12,573 nucleotides of DNA from an uncultured Campylobacterota bacterium. Lineage in GTDB: Bacteria > Campylobacterota > Campylobacteria > Campylobacterales > Arcobacteraceae. The translations under genes were made by a program, and so were the position numbers. Position 1 is the first letter of the stretch, and each line of letters starts with the position of its first letter. The DNA lies in contig CAIJNA010000146.1 of NCBI GenBank assembly GCA_903821805.1, forward strand, positions 1 to 12,573. The letters are read 5' to 3'. The notes under the pieces were generated by a model. It was not told the DNA's origin. It made no database searches and worked only from the letters and a program-made list of their open reading frames with translations. Below, one piece after another: positions 1 to 6,983 of the stretch.

Positions 1-66
1 ACTTATCTCAGTAAAATAATCTTTGAGAATTAACATGAAATAACTCAAACTTAAACTCTTTTTGGC

Positions 67-72
67 TAAAAT
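67..72 (+). promoter_or_regulatory. Candidate -10 box for the tig-clpP-def operon
   Basis: TAAAAT lies 34 nt before the preferred tig ATG at 107, giving a predicted leader of roughly 28 nt. No convincing -35 box is visible, which is normal for sigma-70 promoters of Campylobacterota, where upstream T-rich sequence replaces a defined -35. The hexamer is common in such AT-rich DNA, so the call rests mainly on position. Confidence 0.35.
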
Positions 73-93
73 CCACGAAAATTTAACAAAAAT

Positions 94-97
94 GGAG
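94..97 (+). promoter_or_regulatory. Ribosome-binding site deciding the tig start
   Basis: GGAG sits 9 nt before the ATG at 107. The in-frame TTG at 62 and ATG at 92 have no comparable site, and the TTG at 62 would lie at or before the candidate promoter. This fixes the start at 107. Confidence 0.7.
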
Positions 98-106
98 TTT
101 ATAAGT

Positions 107-1408
107 ATGACATTTAATACAACTAAAATCGACGAAGCTAATGCTTCAATCTCAGGAACAATATCTTCACAAATTATTGAAGCAAATTTAAACAAAGTAG
201 CATTACACGCTTCAAAAACTATGAGTGTACAAGGATTTAGAAAAGGTAAAGTTCCTTTGGCTGTTGTAAAAGCAAGATTTGGTGAAAAATTAACACAAGA
301 TGCTGAAGGTGAATCTGTAAGAGAAGCATTACAAAAAGGTTTAGTTGAACTTGCAATAGATAATAAAGATATTATTGGTGAGCCAGCAATAACAAAATAT
401 GATAAAAAAGAAGACGGAAGTGTTGAATTTGAAATTACTATTAGTTCAAGACCAAATGTAGTTTTAGGTGATTACAAATCTTTAATCCCAGCTATGACAA
501 TGCCATCTGTTGAAGATGCAGAAATTGATGAGCAATTAAATAATATTGCAGCTCAAGGCGCAACTTTAGAACCAATAAAAAAAGCAAGAGCTGTTAAATC
601 TGGTGACTCTGTTGTGATAGATTTTGAAGGATTTAAAGATGGTGTTGCTTTTGCTGGTGGACAAGCTTCAAAATATACATTAGAAATCGGAAGTAATTCT
701 TTTATTCCAGGATTTGAAGATCAAATTATTGGAATGAAATATGAGCAAGAAAAAGAGATAAATGTAACTTTCCCAGAAAGTTACCAATCGAAAGATTTAG
801 CTGGTGCAGCAGTAATGTTTAAAGTAACACTACATGAAATCAAAGTTAAATCAAAAACTGAAATTAATGATGAATTGGCAAAAAAATTATTGCCAGAAGA
901 AGAAAATGCAACAGTTGAAGTTTTAAAAGAAAAAGTAAAAGATCAAATTCTTTCACAAAAGAAAGAAAAATATTTTATGGAAGAGATTAAGCCTGCATAT
1001 ACTGAAGCTTTAGTGCAAAATATTAATTTCGCAGTTCCTGCTTTTATATTAGAGCAAGAAGTTAACCAAGCTTTAAATGGAAAAATCAGAGCAATGAGTG
1101 AAGATGAAATTCAAGGATTGAAAGAAAATCCAGATGCAGTTAAAAAAATGCAAGATGAGCTTAGACCTGATTCAATTGCAAATGTAAAAGCAACATTCAT
1201 TATTGATGCGTTAGCAAAAGCTGAAGGTGTTGTTGTAACGGATCAAGAAGTAACTCAAACTCTTTATTACGAAGCAATGATGAGTGGCCAAGACGGAAGA
1301 GCAATGATTGAACAATATGAAAAAGCTGGTTATTTACCAATGATTAAAATGTCAATGATTGAATCAAAAGTTATGATTAAAATTCTTGATGAAAAACTAG
1401 GGAAATAA
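107..1408 (+). CDS. tig: Trigger factor, ribosome-associated chaperone and peptidyl-prolyl isomerase
   Basis: The product of 433 aa binds the ribosome at the exit tunnel and shields and folds nascent chains. With the ATG at 107 the ribosome-docking signature GFRKGKVP falls at residues 43-50, the same position as in E. coli trigger factor (432 aa), which supports this start over the TTG at 62. An N-terminal tail-binding domain (about 1-115) is followed by an FKBP-type isomerase domain at about 162-247, with FIPGFEDQIIGM at 199-210, and then the long helical C-terminal chaperone arms. It is the first gene of a tig-clpP-def operon; clpP begins one base after its stop. The grouping makes biological sense: folding, degradation and N-terminal processing of new proteins. 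Family identity is certain, and the start is well supported. Confidence 0.96.
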   Translation: MTFNTTKIDEANASISGTISSQIIEANLNKVALHASKTMSVQGFRKGKVPLAVVKARFGEKLTQDAEGESVREALQKGLVELAIDNKDIIGEPAITKYDKKEDGSVEFEITISSRPNVVLGDYKSLIPAMTMPSVEDAEIDEQLNNIAAQGATLEPIKKARAVKSGDSVVIDFEGFKDGVAFAGGQASKYTLEIGSNSFIPGFEDQIIGMKYEQEKEINVTFPESYQSKDLAGAAVMFKVTLHEIKVKSKTEINDELAKKLLPEEENATVEVLKEKVKDQILSQKKEKYFMEEIKPAYTEALVQNINFAVPAFILEQEVNQALNGKIRAMSEDEIQGLKENPDAVKKMQDELRPDSIANVKATFIIDALAKAEGVVVTDQEVTQTLYYEAMMSGQDGRAMIEQYEKAGYLPMIKMSMIESKVMIKILDEKLGK

Positions 1409-1409
1409 T

Positions 1410-1994
1410 ATGTCATACATTCCAATCGTTGTTGAGCAAACAGGTAGAGGTGAGCGAAGTTACGATATTTATTCTAGACTTTTAAAAGATAGAATAGTTA
1501 TGCTTAGTGGAGAAGTTAATGATGCTGTTGCTTCAACTATAATGGCTCAGCTTTTATTTTTAGAAGCTGAAGATCCTGAGAAAGATATTTATCTTTACAT
1601 TAACTCTCCAGGTGGAGTTATAACAAGTGGAATGAGTATTTTTGATACCATGAACTACATCAAGCCGAATGTTTGCACTATTTGTGTGGGTCAAGCAGCT
1701 TCTATGGGGGCATTTTTATTAAGTGCTGGAGCTAAAGGAAAAAGATTTTCACTTCCAAATAGTAGAATTATGATTCATCAACCACTTGGTGGAGCTCAAG
1801 GTCAAGCGACTGATATTCAAATTCAAGCAAAAGAGATTCAAAGAATAAAAGACTCTCTTAATCAACATTTGGCAAATTTAACAGGTCAAAATATATCAAC
1901 TATAGAAGCTGATACCGAAAGAGATAACTTTATGAGTGCTGAAGAAGCATGTGCTTATGGTCTTATTGATAAGGTAATAGAACATCACGAGTAA
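1410..1994 (+). CDS. clpP: ATP-dependent Clp protease proteolytic subunit ClpP
   Basis: This is a serine peptidase that forms a two-ring tetradecamer and degrades substrates unfolded by ClpA or ClpX in the cytoplasm. At 194 aa it has the usual length. The catalytic triad is intact: Ser98 in GQAASMGAF, His123 in MIHQP and Asp172. The N-terminus (MSYIPIVVEQTGRGERSYDI) aligns almost directly with the mature E. coli ClpP N-terminus, so the propeptide is at most very short. AGGGA at 1399-1403, inside the end of tig, lies 6 nt before the ATG, and only one base separates the two genes, so they are co-transcribed and probably translationally coupled. No Clp ATPase gene is present in the window. Confidence 0.97.
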   Translation: MSYIPIVVEQTGRGERSYDIYSRLLKDRIVMLSGEVNDAVASTIMAQLLFLEAEDPEKDIYLYINSPGGVITSGMSIFDTMNYIKPNVCTICVGQAASMGAFLLSAGAKGKRFSLPNSRIMIHQPLGGAQGQATDIQIQAKEIQRIKDSLNQHLANLTGQNISTIEADTERDNFMSAEEACAYGLIDKVIEHHE

Positions 1995-1997
1995 AAT

Positions 1998-2555
1998 ATG
2001 ATAAAAGAAATATTAGTTTATCCAAACCCGATTTTAAGACAAAAATCAGAAGATGTGAAAGATTTTGATGAAAATCTTCATCGTCTATTGGATGACATGA
2101 ACGATACGATGATGAACAGAGGTGGAGTAGGACTTGCCGCTGTTCAGATTGGTATTTTACAAAATGTTCTTATTATAAATATCCCTATTGATGATTGCGA
2201 AAATATTGAAAACGAAGATGGTTTGCAGCTAAAAGAAAATTTGATTGAAGCTATTAACCCTAAAATAACTCATAAAGATGGAACACAAGTGTTTAACGAG
2301 GGATGCCTTAGTATTCCTGGAGTTTATGAGGAAATATCACGAGCTAAACACGTAGTTGTGGAGTATTTTAATAGATTTGGTGAAAAGCAAACAATTGAAG
2401 CGGAAGACTTTTTAGCTGTTGCTTGGCAACATGAAATGGAACATTTAACTGGCCATGTATTCATCGAGAATCTATCTTTTATGAAACGAAAGAAGTTTGA
2501 GAAAGAATGGAAAAAAGAGCAAAAAGAAAAGAAAAAGAAGTCAAGTAGACTATAA
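1998..2555 (+). CDS. def: Peptide deformylase
   Basis: The enzyme removes the formyl group from the N-terminal formylmethionine of new proteins. All three signature blocks are present: GVGLAAVQ at residues 43-50, EGCLS at 101-105 with metal ligand Cys103, and QHEMEH at 144-149 with ligands His145 and His149 and catalytic Glu146. The second motif residue before the last His is Glu rather than the more usual Asp (HExDH), a conservative change that leaves HExxH intact. The length of 185 aa is slightly over the usual 170 because of a very lysine-rich tail from about residue 163. The gene starts 3 nt after clpP stops and is the last gene of the operon; it converges on tilS with only 7 nt between stops. 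Confidence 0.96.
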   Translation: MIKEILVYPNPILRQKSEDVKDFDENLHRLLDDMNDTMMNRGGVGLAAVQIGILQNVLIINIPIDDCENIENEDGLQLKENLIEAINPKITHKDGTQVFNEGCLSIPGVYEEISRAKHVVVEYFNRFGEKQTIEAEDFLAVAWQHEMEHLTGHVFIENLSFMKRKKFEKEWKKEQKEKKKKSSRL

Positions 2556-2562
2556 CTTAAAC

Positions 2563-3549
2563 TTATTCGGATAGTTTTAATTCGTTTATTATCTTATTAG
2601 ATTCTTCTAATTGTAGGGTGTAAATATAACCCCTAAGATTCTTAGGAATCCCACTAAGTCTACATTTTTCTTTAAACTTTTTATCCATTATGTTTATTTC
2701 AAATGGTGCAATCATTATTGTATTGTTAACAATCTCAACACAAATTTCATGGGATACAACAATTGATTTTTGGTTTAAAATTTCCTCCCTAGTTTTACTA
2801 GAAATTAATATCCCTCTTTTTTTTAATTCTTTATCGATTTCACGTATTGCCAAATTAGTATCAAAGCTATCAAATTTCATCAATATGAATTTTTCACATC
2901 TAAATTCCTGGTAAGAAGGCTTCAAGCTCTTAATATCTTTGTTTAAATATTCAAAGCTTTTAATTAGACCAGTTTTGTATAGGTCAACAAAGTCATCACT
3001 AAACTTATGCCTAAAGAAATTTCTTTTATATTTTGAGTCAAAATTTGATTCATCTATAAAGTATTTTATTTTATTTTGATTTAGATATTCAAGCAAGTCA
3101 TTTTTACTTACATTAAGCAATGGTCTGTATAGTTTATAGAAATTTCTTATTTCCATTTGCTGCAAACCTACTAATTCAATAAGGCCAGCACCTTTAGAAA
3201 GCTGCATCAGAAACCACTCTGATTGATCATTTAATTGATGAGCTGTTATTAATGATTGATATGCATGTTCTTTAATAATTGATTCAAAAAAGTCATATCT
3301 AAAATTTCTCGCAAGTTTTTCACTAAATCTACTGTCATCATATGTTTTTATAAAACATTTTTTATTATATTCCAAGGCGAGCTCTTTCGCATATAATACT
3401 TCTTCTTTAGAGCTTTCTCTTTGGTTGTAGTCAATAATTGCTATATCAAACTCTATGTTTTGAGAATATAGCATAAAAAAAAGAGCTGATGAATCAACAC
3501 CGCCACTAAAGGCTAAAAGATTCTTCTTCGTTGTAATTAGATCAATCAT
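2563..3549 (-). CDS. tilS: tRNA(Ile)-lysidine synthase TilS
   Basis: TilS converts C34 of the CAU-anticodon tRNA-Ile to lysidine using ATP and lysine, which lets it read AUA. The PP-loop SGGVDSS spans residues 15-21. Also visible are AHQLNDQ at 103-109 (family AHHxDDQ; the first Asp is Asn here), YRPLL at 141-145 and the DESNFDSKYKRNFFRH block at 166-181. At 328 aa it is a short form, like the compact Aquifex enzyme, with little of the C-terminal domains found in the 432-aa E. coli protein. The ATG overlaps the last 8 bases of dus and has no clear ribosome-binding site, which suggests translational coupling. It is the last gene of the accD operon. Confidence 0.92.
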   Translation of the reverse strand: MIDLITTKKNLLAFSGGVDSSALFFMLYSQNIEFDIAIIDYNQRESSKEEVLYAKELALEYNKKCFIKTYDDSRFSEKLARNFRYDFFESIIKEHAYQSLITAHQLNDQSEWFLMQLSKGAGLIELVGLQQMEIRNFYKLYRPLLNVSKNDLLEYLNQNKIKYFIDESNFDSKYKRNFFRHKFSDDFVDLYKTGLIKSFEYLNKDIKSLKPSYQEFRCEKFILMKFDSFDTNLAIREIDKELKKRGILISSKTREEILNQKSIVVSHEICVEIVNNTIMIAPFEINIMDKKFKEKCRLSGIPKNLRGYIYTLQLEESNKIINELKLSE

Positions 3550-4492
3550 AATCTGGAAAAAAAGCGTTAATTGTTTCCCTCATTTGGTTTATGTCAGTTA
3601 TAAAATTAACAGCTTGGCGAAATTCACTAGCTCCATCATAACCTTTAGAATAGGTATGTAAATGCTTTCTAAAAACAATCATACCGTGATATCCATAATG
3701 ATTTATCATGCTTTCATAATGTTCTTTGATAATCTCTTTTTTAAGTGAATTTGACACAAACTCACTACCTGTTGCTATTTGATGGAAAATCCAAGGGCTT
3801 CCAACAGCTCCCCTTCCTATCATGACACCATCAGCTCCAGTATGTGCTAATACATCTTTTGCTTTTTGATAGCTAGTGATGTCACCATTTGCTATAACTG
3901 GAATTTTTACAGCATCTTTTATGATCTTTATTGCATCATAATCAACTTCAGATTTATATGCACCAGCTTTAGTTCTTCCATGCACACTAATCATATCAGC
4001 GCCAGCGTCTTCAACTGCTCTCGCTATATCATAAGGAATTTTCTCTGTGATTCCTATTCGTACTTTAACAGTAGTGTATTTTTTGTTTGAATATTTTTTT
4101 ATAGTTCCTAAAATAGCCTGAAGTCTTGGAAGATCACCAAGAAGATTTGAGCCACTTCCGTGATGAAATACTTTAGGAGCAGGACACCCACAATTTAAGT
4201 CTATCCCATCTATCCAGTCAAATTCATTTAATTGCTCTACAGCCATTCTAATCATATCTATTTTACTACCAGAAATTTGCACTATGTATGGATTTTCATT
4301 TGGCGACTTTTCTGTCATTTTTATTGTTCTTTCATTTGCATAAGCCAAAGCATTCGAACTTATCATCTCACTAATTGTAAGATCAACACCAAATTTTTTT
4401 GCTACATTTCTAAATGGAAGATCAGTATATCCAGCTAGTGGTGCTAAGACCACTAGAGGCTTTGAGAAGTCAAGAGTATTTGAAGATTGCAT
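3542..4492 (-). CDS. dus: tRNA-dihydrouridine synthase, DusB-like
   Basis: This is a flavin (FMN) enzyme that reduces uridines in the tRNA D-loop with NAD(P)H. The TIM-barrel fold begins with APLAGYTDLPFR at residues 17-28. The active-site block DLNCGCPAPKV (98-108) supplies the catalytic Cys103. VKVRIG (142-147), SVHGRT (169-174), ANGD (201-204) and GRG (226-228) are the usual FMN and phosphate contacts. The length of 316 aa and the NxGCPxxKV context fit the DusB branch best, but subfamily and target position cannot be settled by eye. It starts 15 nt after the membrane-protein gene stops, with no clear ribosome-binding site, and its stop overlaps the tilS start by 8 bases. Two tRNA-modifying enzymes therefore sit at the end of this operon. 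Confidence 0.93.
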   Translation of the reverse strand: MQSSNTLDFSKPLVVLAPLAGYTDLPFRNVAKKFGVDLTISEMISSNALAYANERTIKMTEKSPNENPYIVQISGSKIDMIRMAVEQLNEFDWIDGIDLNCGCPAPKVFHHGSGSNLLGDLPRLQAILGTIKKYSNKKYTTVKVRIGITEKIPYDIARAVEDAGADMISVHGRTKAGAYKSEVDYDAIKIIKDAVKIPVIANGDITSYQKAKDVLAHTGADGVMIGRGAVGSPWIFHQIATGSEFVSNSLKKEIIKEHYESMINHYGYHGMIVFRKHLHTYSKGYDGASEFRQAVNFITDINQMRETINAFFPDYD

Positions 4493-4507
4493 GAAACAGT
4501 ATTTTAA

Positions 4508-5521
4508 TTATTCTAAAATAAAATCATCTATATTATAGTTATATTTGCCATTATCTTTTAAGTCCATTAATGCTTTGTACATAATGTATTCATTTTTTTG
4601 TGAGTTAACTAGTATCTCTCTAGCTTTTTCTAGCATTTGGTATTCAAATAAAATATATAAATAGCTAGATGTGAAATATTCATTTTGTGCAGAAATATCT
4701 TCAAATAATTTTAATAATTGCTCAGGCTGCATTGTAGTTTTATAGTTTCTCGCAATCGTAACCAGATCACTATTTGTGAAACTATTATTTTTTAGGTAGT
4801 CTAAAATTTCATGATTAGTCAATGCTAATTGTTCTGAGTCTTTTTGTAGTAACTTCATAATCATGTGATTTGTTAAAATTAAATTACCAGTTAATTTTTT
4901 GATTGTTTCAAGTGGCTTGTTTTCTAAAACAATATCAAAAGCAAATTCAATAATTTCAGTTTCATAATTGCTCGCATTTTTTAAAACATCAATCGCATAA
5001 TTATCATCTATTGAAAGTCTATTTTTTGTATTTTTTATAGCCCAAACGTTGTCTTCAGCTAATTTTAGTTCTTTCGCTGGAATATATTTACCATCATTTA
5101 ATGCTTTAATAGTATTTACAGTTCCAGCTATAAGTGGAGATTCTTCAAAATATTTTACTGGGATTTTAATTTCAACAGTATTTAAAATTTCAGCAATTTC
5201 TCTTAGCTCTGGTGTTTTTAAGAAAAGGCTTGATTTTTTATCAAGTAATCTATCATTTAAAATCATAGTCATTTTGCTAATGTCTTTTTTGATAGCATTT
5301 CTTTGTAAATAACTTTTTGTACCATAAAAAATCATGTGTACAAGTGTTGCTACAAATAAAACTAATGCAGGCATTATAATCCAAATGTAAATTGGTAAAG
5401 TTTTATTGATTCCCAATCCATCAATTTTAACTGTAAATAAACCACTGTCTATGCTATAAACATAAGCCGCGATAATTAGTAAAAATGCAAACGATGCAAT
5501 TATATATTTTTTAAATCCCAT
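4508..5521 (-). CDS. Two-helix inner-membrane protein of unknown function in the dksA operon
   Basis: I do not recognise a named family. With the ATG at 5521 the protein has 337 aa. Residues 6-24 and 44-67 are clear hydrophobic helices joined by a loop of about 20 residues (SGLFTVKIDGLG and following). Basic residues just before the first helix (KK) and just after the second (KSYLQRNAIKK) predict that both ends are cytoplasmic. Residues 68-337 are a charged, apparently all-helical cytoplasmic region with no Cys motif or nucleotide-binding loop, perhaps a helical-repeat or scaffold domain (inference). A longer reading frame to 5587 overlaps dksA and lacks a ribosome-binding site; 5521 has AAGGAG at the right distance. 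A membrane protein in the same place between dksA and dus is, from memory, also present in Campylobacter jejuni. Confidence 0.85.
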   Translation of the reverse strand: MGFKKYIIASFAFLLIIAAYVYSIDSGLFTVKIDGLGINKTLPIYIWIIMPALVLFVATLVHMIFYGTKSYLQRNAIKKDISKMTMILNDRLLDKKSSLFLKTPELREIAEILNTVEIKIPVKYFEESPLIAGTVNTIKALNDGKYIPAKELKLAEDNVWAIKNTKNRLSIDDNYAIDVLKNASNYETEIIEFAFDIVLENKPLETIKKLTGNLILTNHMIMKLLQKDSEQLALTNHEILDYLKNNSFTNSDLVTIARNYKTTMQPEQLLKLFEDISAQNEYFTSSYLYILFEYQMLEKAREILVNSQKNEYIMYKALMDLKDNGKYNYNIDDFILE

Positions 5522-5527
5522 AAAAAT

Positions 5528-5533
5528 CTCCTT
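5528..5533 (-). promoter_or_regulatory. Strong ribosome-binding site for the membrane protein
   Basis: AAGGAG on the minus strand lies 6 nt before the ATG at 5521 and overlaps the dksA stop codon at 5532-5534. It is the best Shine-Dalgarno match in the operon. It decides the start and suggests coupling of the membrane protein to dksA translation. Confidence 0.8.
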
Positions 5534-5891
5534 ACTTTTTGTTTTCTTCTTCGTAAATTTCTCTACAGCTTGTACAGTACTTTGCAAATGGTTTTGCTTT
5601 TAATCGTCCAATTGCAATATGCTCATCGCACATATCGCAAATACCATAAGTACCATTTGTAATTGCCTTTAAAGCATTCTTAATTTCTTCAAGTTCTTTC
5701 ATTTGTTGCTTAGTGATAACCTCAAGTGTGAAACTATCACTGCTAGATTCTGCAAAATCAAAATCATCTTTGCATTCGTTTTCTTTCAATTGCGCAATAT
5801 TATTCTTACTATCAGCTATGTTGCTTTCTATTTGAGCTTGTTTTTCTTCTAATATGATTTTTAATTCATCAATTTGTTTTCGTGAAGCCAT
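5532..5891 (-). CDS. dksA: DksA/TraR-family RNA polymerase-binding regulator
   Basis: DksA-type proteins enter the secondary channel of RNA polymerase and, with ppGpp, lower transcription of stable RNA and shift expression in starvation. The product is 119 aa. It has an N-terminal coiled coil whose tip carries the functional DxxDxA motif (Asp42, Asp45, Ala47 in DDFDFAE) and a C-terminal C4 zinc finger, C-x2-C-x17-C-x2-C, at Cys85, Cys88, Cys106 and Cys109. It is shorter than the 151-aa E. coli DksA. The ATG at 5891 has AGGGA 5 nt upstream; an in-frame TTG at 5918 is possible but lacks one. A -10 box at 5920-5925 suggests a promoter of its own within the operon, so it may be expressed independently of accD. 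Confidence 0.92.
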   Translation of the reverse strand: MASRKQIDELKIILEEKQAQIESNIADSKNNIAQLKENECKDDFDFAESSSDSFTLEVITKQQMKELEEIKNALKAITNGTYGICDMCDEHIAIGRLKAKPFAKYCTSCREIYEEENKK

Positions 5892-5919
5892 TATTATCCC
5901 TGTTTTTACTTTTGGCAAG

Positions 5920-5925
5920 ATTATA
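5920..5925 (-). promoter_or_regulatory. Candidate internal -10 box for dksA
   Basis: A perfect TATAAT on the minus strand, in the context AGATATAATC, lies between the rlmH stop and the dksA ATG and predicts a leader of about 20 nt. The nine-base context GATATAATC is shared with the box before accD. No -35 match is visible. Confidence 0.5.
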
Positions 5926-5941
5926 TCTAAAGAATTATAAA

Positions 5942-6400
5942 TTACTTATGATAAGGATGATTGTTAGATATGCACAGACCTCTAAAAATTTGCTCCAAAA
6001 GAACTAAGTTAGCAATTTTATGGGCCATTGTTAAATCACTTAATGTTATGATCTTATCACATTTGTTTAAAAAATCCATTTCAAATCCATAAGCCCCACC
6101 AATAAAAAAGTTTATAGTTGCTTTATCATCTAAAAGTTTACTAAATTTGAAACTATCAAGTTTATTTCCTAATACGTCCAAGGCCACGTTGAAGCCAGTT
6201 GTAAGTTTTGGAATAAACACCTCGCTATAAGCTTTTTTAGCTTCATTTTCACCAATTGATTGCTGTTTTCCTATATTATTATTGAAAAGATTATGAATTT
6301 CTATTTTTGCATATTTACTTGACATTTTTATAAAGTTATTAACAATTGGTTCAAATTCGTCTTTGTCATTTTTTGCGATTTGATAAATATTAATTTTCAT
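5942..6400 (-). CDS. rlmH: 23S rRNA pseudouridine1915 N3-methyltransferase RlmH
   Basis: RlmH is a SPOUT-class methyltransferase that uses S-adenosylmethionine to methylate pseudouridine 1915 in helix 69 of assembled 70S ribosomes. With the ATG at 6400 it has 152 aa, close to the family norm of about 155. The knot region shows FFIGGAYGF at residues 98-106, the LSDLTMAHKIA...LLEQIFRG block at 120-141, and the terminal HPYHK at 148-152. The usual Arg in the HxxAR part of that block is Asn here. The family N-terminus (MKI-type) favours ATG 6400 over the upstream GTG at 6409. Its start overlaps the end of thiE by 11 bases, so coupled translation is likely. Confidence 0.93.
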   Translation of the reverse strand: MKINIYQIAKNDKDEFEPIVNNFIKMSSKYAKIEIHNLFNNNIGKQQSIGENEAKKAYSEVFIPKLTTGFNVALDVLGNKLDSFKFSKLLDDKATINFFIGGAYGFEMDFLNKCDKIITLSDLTMAHKIANLVLLEQIFRGLCISNNHPYHK

Positions 6401-6971
6401 AAAGGTCACTACTTACCACATTGTAAGAAATATTTTGAATATCGTCTTTTATCAATACACCACCAATAGCTCCAACTGGATGTTTGGAAATTTTTGCAAG
6501 ATATGAAATATTGTTTCCCAGAATATTTGGAACATCTTTTGTTTGCGTATTTCTATAAGCCCCAAGTCCTATATAATCAAGCGGCAAGTTATTTGCACTT
6601 AAAATTTCTAATTCATTATGTGTGGATAAACCAAATATTTTATTTGGATATTTTTTCTTTAAAAGCTTAAAGAGGAGATTATCATCTTTGATTTTAAATA
6701 TTTCTTTTTTAAGATGATCCAAATCTTCTTGTCCAAAATGTATTCCGTCAGCAAATTCTAACAGTCCGATATGGTCATTGATAATTATTGGAATGTTTGT
6801 GTTTGATTTTAAAATTAAAAGATTATCTTTTTGAGTTTCAATATCAGAAATTTTATCTCTATATTGAATAAATTTGATTTGATATTTTGCTTGTATTTGT
6901 AAGAAATCAAAAAGGGAAAGCCCTTTATTGATTAATGTTTGCATGTCGCAAATAGCATAAATTGGTACCAT
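6390..6971 (-). CDS. thiE: Thiamine-phosphate synthase (ThiE/TenI family)
   Basis: ThiE joins hydroxymethylpyrimidine diphosphate and the thiazole phosphate to give thiamin phosphate. The motifs are recognisable in order: QYRDK at residues 36-40, IIND at 63-66, GIHFGQEDL at 76-84, GLSTHNELEI at 114-123, GLGAYRNTQTK at 135-145 and GAIGGV at 167-172. The last loop, VVSSDLY (185-191), resembles the VVSAI phosphate-binding end, but the chain stops almost immediately at 193 aa, about 15-20 residues short of typical ThiE. The pyrimidine and pyrophosphate contacts appear kept, so activity is plausible; a TenI-like or paralogous role cannot be excluded. It starts 12 nt after accD without a clear ribosome-binding site and overlaps rlmH. 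No other thiamin gene is nearby. Confidence 0.8.
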   Translation of the reverse strand: MVPIYAICDMQTLINKGLSLFDFLQIQAKYQIKFIQYRDKISDIETQKDNLLILKSNTNIPIIINDHIGLLEFADGIHFGQEDLDHLKKEIFKIKDDNLLFKLLKKKYPNKIFGLSTHNELEILSANNLPLDYIGLGAYRNTQTKDVPNILGNNISYLAKISKHPVGAIGGVLIKDDIQNISYNVVSSDLYEN

Positions 6972-6983
6972 ATTGATAAATAA

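Noticed and set aside
22..49. TTTGAG/CTCAAA inverted repeat upstream of tig as the terminator of a preceding gene
   Set aside because: Only six AT-rich pairs with a 16-nt loop; expected by chance in this composition, and the upstream gene is not visible.
62..106. Longer tig start at TTG 62 or ATG 92
   Set aside because: The ATG at 107 has GGAG at 9 nt and puts the ribosome-docking motif at residues 43-50 as in E. coli; the extension overlaps the likely promoter.
5522..5587. Longer start of the membrane protein at 5587
   Set aside because: The extra 22 residues run inside dksA and lack a ribosome-binding site, while the ATG at 5521 has AAGGAG and begins directly before the first membrane helix.
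6401..6409. GTG start of rlmH at 6409
   Set aside because: Family members begin with MKI-like sequence, matching the ATG at 6400; no better ribosome-binding site favours the GTG.
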